Source of the DNA: Priapulus caudatus
Taxonomy: Eukaryota > Priapulida > Priapulimorpha > Priapulimorphida > Priapulidae
Reading direction: 5' to 3'
DNA: 64,000 bases
Assembly (NCBI RefSeq): GCF_000485595.1
Contig: NW_014578204.1
Span: forward strand, 6,934 to 70,933
Shown here: positions 55,626-64,000 of the stretch, in pieces
Numbering within the stretch: position 1 is the stretch's first letter
Layout: the number at the start of each line of letters is the position of its first letter
The notes under the pieces: generated by a model
The model's input: only the letters and a program-made list of their open reading frames with translations
Databases searched by the model: none
Told to the model about the DNA's origin: nothing
Made by a program: the position numbers and the translations under genes

Positions 55626-56538
55626 TATATCAGGAGCTAATAATGACAACGGAGTAAGACAGCGATTTGGTACTGATTTCACTACATTTTTATCGTGCGA
55701 GTTCGATGTGAATTTAAATAAAAATGTATACAAACATGAGCTTATTTTGTTCACTGGTCCTTATTCTATCTTCAGGTAGTATTACAAACCGCGTAGCTTC
55801 CTTCGTTTTGACATAATTCGTACTTTTGCACGACATGGTTTTCACGTTAGTTACCGTATTCTGGCGAGGCCAAGCTCCAAATTCGCACACACAGCTACTT
55901 GAAGGAGGCGCGCCAGGGCTTTTTGGCCGTAGCCTAGTCGAGTGCAGAAAATTCGCCTAGAAATTAAGTTACGTTGCACTCATGCTTGGTTTAAAAATTA
56001 AAACTATTTTACATTTAAACTATAGTTAGAATGCCTTGTTTTTATGGTTGAATTCCGCAGTTTTTTTTAAATAAACGCTGCGCTGGTAAAATGTCTGAAC
56101 TATTTCACCCGCGGAGGAATGATGTGTATGAATCGTTATGAGTAAACTGACGCGCCAGCCGATTGTAGCTTTTCGCACATGTGTTTTGCATAGCAACCGT
56201 CCGCGTACAGTTGCCGCTGGCGCTGCCTGAGGCGATCCCTGCCGTGCCTCCTTCAAGTAGCTGTGTCAGCCTGTGTGCGAATTTGGAGCTTGGCCTCGCC
56301 AGAATACGGTAACTAACGTAAAAATGTCGTGCAAAAGTACGAATTATGTCAAAACGAAGGAAGCTACGCGGTTTGTAATACTACCGGAAGATAGACTAAG
56401 GACCAGTGAACAAAATAAGCTCATGTTTGTATACATTTGTATTTTTATTCACATCGAACTCGTACGATAAAAATGTAGTGAAATCAGTAACAAATCGCTG
56501 TCTTACTCCTTTGTCATTATTAGCTTCTGATATATATG
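55622..56538. mobile_element. Foldback element B, ~300 bp arms
   Basis: The left arm (55622-55920) and right arm (56235-56538) are reverse complements at roughly 93% by eye. Landmarks are ATATATATCAG(G/A)AGCTAATAA at the outside, GTAAGACAGCGATTTG, CAAACATGAGCTTATTTTGT, and CTACTTGAAGGAGGC at the inside. The 314 bp loop (55921-56234) has a 76-codon minus frame without motif. It is bordered by CA/TA microsatellites on both sides. A recent inverted duplication or a Foldback-type transposon both fit. Confidence 0.8.
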
Positions 56539-56569
56539 TGTATATATATACTATATTATGTATGGAAAG

Positions 56570-57330
56570 CCATCCCCTTCAAAAATTATTTTCAAACATT
56601 TCAAATACACAATTTTAAATCAATTTTAAACATTTCAAATTAATTAATAAAAATACAAATTACTTTATATTGTTCGAGAAATTTAAATTCAAAATTTTAA
56701 ATCAATTCACAGAATAACAAATCAATTTATTAACTTGCAAATTAATTCACAACTTTCCAAAATAATTGCCTGATATACAAATTCCTTCACATCATTGTAA
56801 AAATTCATTTTCTAAACGTACAATTTATTTTCAAAACAACAAACCAATTTACTAACTTGCGATTTAATTGAGAACATGTTACATAAACTCACAAATGTTC
56901 AAATCTTGCTTCATCACCCTAATAATTAAAATGATAATTTTTGAAATTAATTTACAGAATAACGAATCAGTTCACAAAGTTTGAAATTAATCTATTACTT
57001 TTAACATTAATCACGAGAAATGCAAATCTAACTGTTGGTTTTAGAATTATTAGGTACCAAACGACAAATGTACAGCTTAAATTACAAATTAATCATACAA
57101 CTTTCGAAACATATATAAATGTTTACAATCAAAGAGCTTATTTAACAATCAATTTATGCAACTTCCAATCTATTCAAGACCTCTGAAATCACTTTACTAA
57201 CGTTTACAATTTGCCACCCACTCTGTTATTCCCGGTCCGTGTGCAAAACTATTCAGGAAACTTTGCAATCTATTCACTCCACTTTCCGAACCTGCCAACT
57301 ACAAACCAAACTCCGAATCAATTCATTCTA
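56570..57330. repeat. AT-rich degenerate short-period repeat
   Basis: About 760 bp in which AATTCACAA, CAAATCAATTTA, ACTTGCAAATTAA and similar words recur at roughly 20-25 bp spacing with heavy variation. An 81-97-codon Asn/Thr/Ile-rich frame arises from it. Not a gene. Confidence 0.6.
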
Positions 57331-57429
57331 AAAGTGCCCGGATGCTTCAGCTCGGATGGATACGCTATAGTATTGGAGGATCCGATTTTTGCCACCCTGC
57401 GGGAAAGATGTGTTTGTTCACAGCTGTAC

Positions 57430-57505
57430 ACTACAGTCAGAGCATATAAAACAACTGATTCATATCGTCTGATAAATCAGTTGATTTATATGCTCTGCTA
57501 CTAGT
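57430..57505. other. miRNA-like 76-nt hairpin
   Basis: CAGAGCATATAAAACAACTG...ATT (57438-57460) pairs with AAATCAGTTGATTTATATGC...TCTG (57474-57497) with one mismatch. The stem extends outward through ACTA/TAGT (57430, 57505). The loop is 13 bases. Length, near-perfect stem and small loop match animal pre-miRNA geometry. A minimal foldback MITE is the alternative. Confidence 0.55.
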
Positions 57506-57617
57506 GGGGCGGATATGTGACATTTTTTACTTAAAGTGTGCACTTCTGGAAAGAAGCATGAAAATTTGCTCTAGGGGGGTTTTGAGTATGCTGATTTCAA
57601 AAATTGCGGGAAACACG

Positions 57618-58180
57618 ATGTCACTCCAACGGTTCCCGCCAAAAAATAAAAAATAAAAAATGGCCACCAGAAAACATGTTTTTGACCATAAATCAGCTGT
57701 AAGTGCCCCGATTACCATGATCTTGGCGTCTATACCTATGTTTTTGAAGTCAAAGAATGCAATAAAACTCTTGTCAAATATCATAAACTATATCTTCCCG
57801 CCAAAAAGTTGAAAATCCAAAATGGCCATCACAAAACACAGTTTTGCCCATAAATCAGCTGTAAGTGCACCAAGTACCATGATCTTGGTTTTTATACATA
57901 TGTTTTTGAGGTCAATGAACCCCATAGAACGGGTATAGAACACATTGTGATCTATCATAACATCTTCCCGCCCAAAAAATCTAATCCAAAATGGCTGCCA
58001 CAAACGCATTTCTTTGCCATAAAATGGCTATACGTGCCACGGTTACCAGGATCTAGGTATCTATACCAGTTTTTATGTCAAGGAACCTGATTGGGAAAAC
58101 ATGAAATATCTAATCATTAGCATCTTGCAAATTAAACAAATACCATATAAAATGGTTTTTTAGGTTCAAAGGAAGCTCGG
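57618..58180 (+). repeat. ~165 bp tandem repeat, three units plus a partial
   Basis: Units start near 57632, 57797, 57966 and about 58128 (partial). Each carries TTCCCGCC(A)AAAAA, AATGGCCA or AATGGCTGCC, CATAAATCAGCTGTAAGTGC, ACCATGATCTTGG and ATATGTTTTTGA. Minus frames 57527-57784 and 57788-58009 read the same repeat (GALTADLW) and are artefacts of it. Confidence 0.8.
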
Positions 58181-58184
58181 TTAA

Positions 58185-58925
58185 CACGACTAGTGTTGAA
58201 AAAGCATCCCTGATGAAAAATAATGGCCATCTAAATTAGCTTCAGTTCATAATTTCTGGTTACACTTTTGAAAGTTACGTCCGCTGCGTGTCTGCCAAAC
58301 CGTCGTTTGCCTTAGATCACAATGGCGGGTACAAAAATATGTTGCGCCTATGTGGAGTCACTTGGAAAGATTTATTCCGTGAATTGTCGCGTGCTTGACG
58401 CACTATCACTATGGCTCGCTGTTGACGGTTCATCGTGAGAGATAGTAACTTGCGACACACACACCTACCTGGAATTATACTGCCCTGGCCACCCATCGCA
58501 GAGTTTCTCAAGGCATACTTTGTGACACAGAAAACCCATGGCACAAAGTTCTGCAAGCTACTAGCCCATGATCAAGTTCAATGAAGCAGCTGAATGCCCA
58601 ATGGTGAGGGCGGACTGGAGGGCGTAATAGTATCTACTGGCAAATGAAGCAGCAGCTGGAGACGGTGGATGGTGGCAGCGTCAGAACAGGCTAGAACTAT
58701 TTATGGAGTATGATGACTAAACATTCCATTAAAACCGAAGGGACCACAGGAACGCCACCATGAACAAATACCGGAAGTGTGGCAAGAAGGCTCTTTCGCT
58801 TGATTACTGTGGGCGTTCTTTCTCCGTCCGTTTTTGTTTCTCTTAAGCTTTATTCTTAAAATCCGTGGTTAGACTTGCGCTTGTTCTGGTTCTTGTCATC
58901 GCGGGTTACCGCCGGCTAACGTATA
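58185..58925. other. Unique DNA, nothing recognised
   Basis: A 79-codon minus frame at 58317-58556 has no motif. Confidence 0.45.
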
Positions 58926-58929
58926 CCAG

Positions 58930-59169
58930 TGCCGCGTTAGTCAGTGTTGTCGTCTTCTTCGTTTCGTAGACGCGTAATAGACCTTTTTGGGCGTTGTGTT
59001 CTTGGCGACCCGGCGTTACTCGCAGTCTCTTGACAGGTCTCTGCGAGTGTCCTGATGTGCGTGATGTAGCTGACAGGAGATTATGACAGCAAGCGAGAAA
59101 TACGTGACGTGGCTTATAAAGAAGACCGTTTATTTGATGGCAAAACATTCCGCATTCGCGGAGGTGACA
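58930..59169 (-). mobile_element. Possible small LTR, minus orientation
   Basis: On the minus strand the segment begins TGTCACCTCCGCGAATGCGG and ends GCGGCA, with CAAATAAACGGTCTTCTTTA containing a TATA-like box and polyadenylation-like word. It is followed after one base by TGGTATACGTTAGCCGG, which could be a tRNA-primer site. An ATG frame, MTRTRTSASLTT, follows. No second LTR or gag/pol similarity is visible, so this may be a solo fragment or misreading. Confidence 0.25.
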
Positions 59170-59334
59170 TAGCAATATAAGTTAGTGGCGGCTAGTTTAA
59201 TATTCCAGTTTAAAACCCGACATCCTTCCCGGCGCCATTAATATCAATATTCGCACTGACGTTCTAGCTACTAATACTATCTACCTAACCAACCATAAAC
59301 TGGCTCCCTACTGACTACCTCCTAAGCATCATAT

Positions 59335-59700
59335 TCACTTTTTTTTCTATTATATTTTCTGTTTTATTCTTTTTTATTTTTTTTTTTTTTTTTTTTTTTT
59401 TTATTTTTTGTCTTTTTATCTATTTTCTATAATTTTGATTCTTTGTCTTCTATTCTTTTTTTTTTGTTTTTTGTTTACTCTTTATTTTATCCTATTTATG
59501 TTTTTATTTTTTGTCTTTTTTTTTTTTTTTCTTGTTTATTTTTTTTTTGTATATTTTTGACTGATTCTTTTTTGGCTTTTCACTTTTTTTGTTTTTCGTG
59601 TCTATAAGTAGTTTGTTCTCTTTCTTTTTCTGTATTTTTTTATTTTTTTCTTTGTCTTTCTTTTTGTCTTTTTGTATTTTTTTTTTTTTTTTGTATATTT
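59335..59700. repeat. T-rich tract (~80% T)
   Basis: About 365 bp of T runs broken by single A, G or C (TTTTTGTCTTTTT type). The Lys-rich minus frame (59504-59725) is an artefact. It may be an expanded poly(A) of a minus-strand retroelement or a low-quality assembled homopolymer. Confidence 0.85.
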
Positions 59701-59704
59701 TATG

Positions 59705-60100
59705 TTCATCATCTCTCACAACCAATCACCAATCATTTACTCTCCCCTAAGTTCATTTCGCCTCCCGGTAAAATTAACATTCTATACCTCGCGGATCTCA
59801 GCATACTCCCTTGCACAATGCAGAGCTTCGCCGCCATATCGCTATGCGCGCATGGTCAGTGTGAATGGCCTGAGGCCACTCGTCGCGCATATTTTTATTC
59901 TGCGTCGCCTACGGTGCAGTGCTGCTCCACTTCGGCGCCAGAGTACAATCGGTTCATTAACTCAGTAACTCCCAATGTTGCTGGTGCGTTCTAATCTATA
60001 AGGCTGCCGCCTTGGTGCGCCCTTAGCAAGAAAATAGAACCCGCGTAATGGTTACTTGAAGTGCTGCTGCTAGCCATCTCGTACCGCCGCGCGTAACCGC
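59705..60100. other. Unique DNA before the GC-rich domain
   Basis: Nothing recognised. Base composition is still ordinary until about 60080. Confidence 0.45.
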
Positions 60101-60104
60101 GGTA

Positions 60105-60810
60105 CCCGGTCGCTGTTCCGCCGCCGCCGCGCGGTGCTTTGGGTATCCGCGCGCGTGTTCCGCCGCCGCCGGCAGCGCGGTGCGGGTATCCGCGGCGCGC
60201 TGTTCCGCCGGCCGTCCGGCGCGGTGCGGGTATCTTTCGCGGCGGTTCCTCTTGTTCCGTCTTGTCGCGGTGCGGTATTCTCTGCTTGCGCGTGTTCTCG
60301 CCGCCGCCGGCGCGGTGCGCGTGGTTATTCCGCTGCGCGTTGTTTATTCGCGCGCGGCGCGGATGGCGGGTATCCGCGGCAGCCGTGTTATTCCGCCGCC
60401 GCCGCGGCGGTGCGGGTATCCGCAGCGCGTGTCTCGCCGCCGCCTGGCGCGGTACGCGGTATCGCGCTGGCGCGTGTTCCGCACCGCCCGCCGGGCGCCG
60501 CCTCGCGGCGCCTCATCCCCCGCGGCGCGTGTTCCGCGCGCCGCAGGCCGCGGTGCGGGTATCCGCGGCGCGTGTTCCGCCGCCGCCTGGGGCGCGGTGC
60601 GGAGTATCCGCGGCGGCGTGGTTCCGCGCGCCGCCATCGCGGTGGCGGCGTATCCGCGGCGTGTGGTTCCCGCCGCCGCCGCGCGGTGCGGGTACCGCGC
60701 GCGTGTTCCGGCGCCCGCCTCATGGCGCGGTGGCGGCGTATCCGCGGCGCGTGTTCCCTGCCGCCGCCTGGCGCGTACGGGTATCCGCGCGCGTGTTCTT
60801 CGGCGCGCCG
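60105..60810 (+). repeat. GC-rich ~45-48 bp satellite, ~15 units
   Basis: GGGTATCCGCGGCGCGTGTT then CCGCCGCCGCC recurs at about 60139, 60186, 60230, 60368, 60412, 60557, 60603, 60648, 60737 and 60779, with weaker units between. All three + frames stay open (up to 297 codons) because the repeat lacks stops. Arg/Ala/Pro/Cys composition confirms an artefact. Confidence 0.85.
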
Positions 60811-60814
60811 AGCA

Positions 60815-61195
60815 TATACCGCGCAACCTCCGGTAGCGGTTTATCCGCTTCGCGCGCGACCCCGGGTGGCGCACAAAGATCAGCGCCGCCGCTCAAAGAC
60901 ACTACATCGCCCCCCTTCTTCTACGCGTCCTGTCGCGCTTTGTAGGCATCCATCATACGGCCGCCCGTTGGAATTACGTGCGCTTTCCCAGTTCTCTCAC
61001 ATTCATCAACGCGTACAAAGTGAATAGCTTTCCCCCAAGAGTTTGCATGTAATGACACAGCAATGACATGAGCTGCGCGTAAACTTCTATTTCCCCCGCA
61101 TATTTACATGTAATGATCTGCCGCTGCTGCGCCGGTGATCCGATCTTCCCGTTCACTAGTGCGATCTTGGTGACAGCGCCGCGCGTTCGCTCGCC
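60815..61195. other. Spacer between GC-rich arrays
   Basis: GC falls to ordinary values near 61000-61110, then rises again. No gene recognised. Confidence 0.4.
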
Positions 61196-61199
61196 TTCT

Positions 61200-62000
61200 C
61201 ATCGTCGATTTTCAACACCGGTCTTCCACACCCGCAGCAGCAGTGCGGTTGATGATCGTCCGGCCCTGGCGGAGTGTCCCCGACATTCCGCGAATCTCCG
61301 CGATTGATCACCATCGGCTATCGAAGGCCGTGCCGGGTGGCGGCGGGCGCTCGCGCTTCGGCTGGCCGCCAGGCCCGCCGTCGCTGCCTGCTGCGAGGGC
61401 TCGCTCGGGGTGAGCCGCCGGTCGATCGTCGTCGGGCCGTCGGCTGCATAAGGTCGCTTCGGGCGCCGTCGGATCGTACGTCGCGGGCCGCCCGCTGGAT
61501 CGCCGGGGTCGCACATATGGGGGGGGCCGCCGGTCGAACTCGTCGTCGGCCGCCGCCTGGATCGCCGGTTGCTATTGGGGCGCGCGGTCGATCGTCGTCG
61601 GGGGGGCCGCTGCTGGATCGCCGTCACTATGGGGCCGCCGGGTCGGAAGTCCCCCGTCGTCGGAGCCCCGCCGCGCCCCTTGCGATCGCGCTCCGCTAGT
61701 GGGGCTCCCCGGCCGGTCGGATCGTCGTCGGCCTGCCGGTCGGCATGTCGCTCGGCGCGCCGCGGTTCGATCTCCGCTCCCTCAGCTGGCTCCGTTGGCC
61801 TGCGCCAGGCGTCGGGGGAGCACGGTCTTCCACGTACGACCGGAGCACGGCCGGACCGCCCCCGCGCGCGTCGATGGGACCGCCGCGCACTGGTCGGCTG
61901 CCTGAGGCACGGCTCGATCGTCCGGGGTGGAGGCCGCGGCGCCGTCGGGCGGGGCCGCGCAAGCCTACTCGACGGGAAGTCACCGAACCGACGGTCATTG
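61200..62000 (+). repeat. GC-rich degenerate repeat (GGATCGTCGTCGGGC, GCTGGATCGCCG)
   Basis: GCTGGATCGCCG recurs at about 61493, 61556 and 61611, and GATCGTCGTCGG-type words at about 61427, 61588 and 61718, giving a ~55-63 bp period over part of the region. Frames on both strands stay open because of the composition. Confidence 0.6.
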
Positions 62001-63300
62001 TCTCCCGTCGGGACACTCGCGCCATTGCTCCCGCGCTAGTGCTCCGCTTTGTTATGGGCCGCTCCCGGAGGTGCGGCGCCCAGCCGATGCTCGACCGCCC
62101 CGCCGGGACACCGGAAGTCGCACGCCGATAAGGCACAGCACTACGGCGGCCACGACGCGTATCGCAGCTCCGCGGTCATGGGTCACGTGCGGTGCAAGCG
62201 TGGGCGGCTTGCTAAGCCAGGCACCGAAAGCCCAGCGACCGGACCCACCGCCCCGCCTGGAGTGCGGCACCGCCTAAAAGGTGGGGCCCGGCCCCGGGCG
62301 TGCCACCGGCCCGCCATCGGGTGCAAGGCGCGGTATCCGGCGTGCTCCGCTCGGTCGATGTCCTCGACGCGGGCGGGAATTTGGCGGAAGCGGAGGCTCT
62401 CGCCGGCGGCGCGGCTCCACGGCGCCGGGAGCGCACGCAGCGGTGAGGGTTCCGGGCGGCGTTGATGAGGACCGGCGCTCACGGTCGCCCCGCCACTCGG
62501 GTTGCGTTCAACCCTCGCTCGGGCGCCTCTCCGGCGTAGCCGGCGGCCTTCCAATGGCCTTTCTTCCGCTTCCTTCCCTCCAGTGCGGACCTCCTCGGTG
62601 GCGGCTTGCTGCGCCAAGGCAATTCGCTGCGCCGCTGTCTCGGCGGCGCTCCGGAACGCTGCTTCTGGCGCCTTTCCTTTCCTCCTTCGCTTGGGCCGCG
62701 AGGTTGGCCGTCATCTCACGTGATCTCATCGGCGGGTGCGGGCGGCGACGACGGCGCGCCTCCCGTGCTGGTCCGGTCGGCCGGGCGGCCGATGGCAGCG
62801 GCACCCTCCGGGGTGCTGACCGCCCCCATCTTTTTCGACGGCGCCTCCTCGCCGCCGTCCTCTCCCGGAAATGGGGACGGCGGGTCCCGTCGATGGCTAT
62901 GGAGAATAGCGCGGGGGCGAGAGGCGGCGCCAGCCCTCGCGCCGCGGGCGCGGCGTACCGCCTTCTCCTCTCGCCGCGCCGGGCCACCCTCCTCGGGCAA
63001 GCACCTTACTCGCACCATTCGGCATCCACGCGGCGAGGTGGCTTGGCCGGGTCCGGGCACGGCGGAGCAGTCGCGGCCACCGGCGTCCGCGACTTGGGGG
63101 GCCCCTGGAAGCAGTCCTCCGCCTCCGCTCTGCCGGCCCCCGCTGGCTATAGTTCGGCTGGTACTGGTGCTACTGTCGCTGCTACTATTCCTCGCTGGCT
63201 GGCTGGGGGGAAGTCCATTCGCAGTTAGCGCACTTACATCTACTACTCAATCTCGGCTCATTCCTGCTTATGCTGTGCAGTCTCCGCGTGTGGAAACCTG
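62001..63300. other. GC-rich DNA, low complexity, no gene supported
   Basis: Overlapping long frames on both strands (up to 315 codons) are expected at this GC. One minus-frame stretch (about 62590-62680) reads SAAETAAQRIALAQQAATEE, which looks like an alanine-rich helix. Further upstream another minus frame reads PAPADEIT before a stop. They lie in different frames and I recognise no family. A GC-rich gag-like fragment is conceivable but unproven. Confidence 0.35.
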
Positions 63301-63304
63301 CCCG

Positions 63305-63335
63305 GGGGGGGGCTTTTTTTTTTTTTTTTTTTCCG
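63305..63335. repeat. Poly-G then poly-T run
   Basis: Nine G, a C, and about 22 T. Homopolymers of this kind are unreliable in long-read assemblies. Confidence 0.9.
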
Positions 63336-63529
63336 TGTCCACAATTATTTCTCCTTCACTGCTCCTGCCTTATATACCAACCCCATGCCAACCACCCCCC
63401 TGCCTACTGGGAATGACGTCAAAGTCGCCCATTGTATTTGTCTACACCAGCTTCACTTTTATCTGTCGGTAAAAACTGCCTTGGCGCAAGGAGCAGCTTC
63501 TCTTCAATTTTGGCCATGCGCACTTGCCT

Positions 63530-63930
63530 CGTCCCCGCTGCCCGTCGGCCGGCTTCTCGCGGCCTCTACCGTCCCCGGTCAGCTTCTTCCTCCTCCACGG
63601 CGGGCGGCCGGGCCCCTGGCGACGTTTCGCACGACCCTTGCGGGGCGTCGCCTCCCGACGTCGGCCGGACCCTTGATGTGGCGTGCGCCGCCGTCGCCGT
63701 CCTCTCGGCCGGCCCTGCCGTACTTGTATCTCCTCTGCCTCGTCTCCCCACGGCGGGCGCCGACTCCGGCCGACGTCTCACCCTCGCGGGACGTCGCCGC
63801 TCCGCGTCGGCCGACCTGATGTGGCGCACCGCCTGTCGGCCGTCTCTCGCGGCCACTGCCGTTCACCCATCTTTGCATCCTCTCTGCTTCTCCTACGGCG
63901 GGCAGGCGCGGCCTCTATCGGCGGGGCTGT
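63530..63930 (+). repeat. GC-rich degenerate repeat (ACGGCGGGC type)
   Basis: CTCC(A/C)CGGCGGGCGGCCG, CCCACGGCGGGCGCCG and CCTACGGCGGGCAGGCG recur about every 150 bp with GGCCGTCTCTCGCGGCC and GACGTCGGCCGG-type words between. Frames are artefacts. It continues to the window edge. Confidence 0.55.
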
Positions 63931-64000
63931 GACGCCAGCAAGTTGCGGCGCTCGTGACCGTGGGCGAGCAGCCATAGGCTGCCGGGGGGTTCTCCTCGGT

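Noticed and set aside
57527-58009. Two similar minus-strand hydrophobic proteins
   Set aside because: Both translate the 165 bp tandem repeat; similarity is due to the repeat, and the frame is not kept in the third unit.
59504-59725. Lys-rich 73-codon minus frame
   Set aside because: Comes entirely from the T-rich tract.
60134-61027. 297-codon Arg/Ala-rich frame, and two overlapping frames on +
   Set aside because: A stop-free GC satellite keeps all three + frames open; composition is not that of a protein family.
62281-63472. Long frames of 288-315 codons in GC-rich DNA
   Set aside because: High GC lowers stop-codon frequency, frames overlap on both strands, and no motif is seen.

Overview
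The window looks like nuclear DNA from a marine invertebrate animal (inference). Supporting signs: dense CA/CG-type, GA, CTAT and TGGA microsatellites; several short interstitial tracts of vertebrate-type telomere repeat (TTAGGG/CCCTAA); non-coding repeat styles I associate with marine metazoans (a CGTC run followed by degenerate units, and a ~165 bp unit containing AATCCAAAATGGC); and one remnant of an animal gene family with a PIN-like part and a cysteine-rich tail. There is no bacterial gene layout, no CRISPR, no rRNA and no tRNA that I can support. Nearly every open reading frame lies in a repeat or is a chance frame.

Layout. 1-8 kb: simple repeats, three telomere-like tracts, a ~1.1 kb direct duplication (about 1093-2190 and 4545-5705), a TGGA minisatellite and a possible minus-strand LTR. 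8-18 kb: mostly unique sequence with one candidate exon at 8816-8944, a CTAT/CT/TA block, a triplet-repeat block ending in an assembly gap, and a degenerate CTTAGCACTAA repeat. 18-24 kb: a TTAA-flanked MITE and the decayed minus-strand PIN-like/Cys-rich gene at 19796-20900, which carries a small insertion with a 14 bp target duplication. 24-53.5 kb: a segmental-duplication complex. Block X (24100-27640) plus block Y (28000-33670) is followed directly by X' (33671-37060), block Z (37205-40075) and Y' (40181-45257); after about 5.7 kb of unique DNA a second copy of most of Z (Z', 50986-53470) follows. The X/Y junction falls inside a mobile element whose intact version is in Y'. A candidate first exon on the minus strand (37260-37507) lies in the single-copy part between X' and the shared part of Z. 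53.5-59.7 kb: two large foldback elements, an AT-rich degenerate repeat, a miRNA-like hairpin, a 165 bp tandem repeat, a possible small LTR and a T-rich tract. 60.1-64 kb: an abrupt switch to very GC-rich DNA made largely of short tandem repeats.

How it fits together: I see no operon or pathway. The recurring theme is inverted repeats. At least ten elements fold back on themselves. Two different inverted-repeat elements carry telomere-like repeats in their centres, and one element contains an array of ~19 bp palindromes. Paired copies differ mostly by single-base insertions and deletions, so residual long-read error is likely. Reading frames, including the broken ones, should be read with that in mind.
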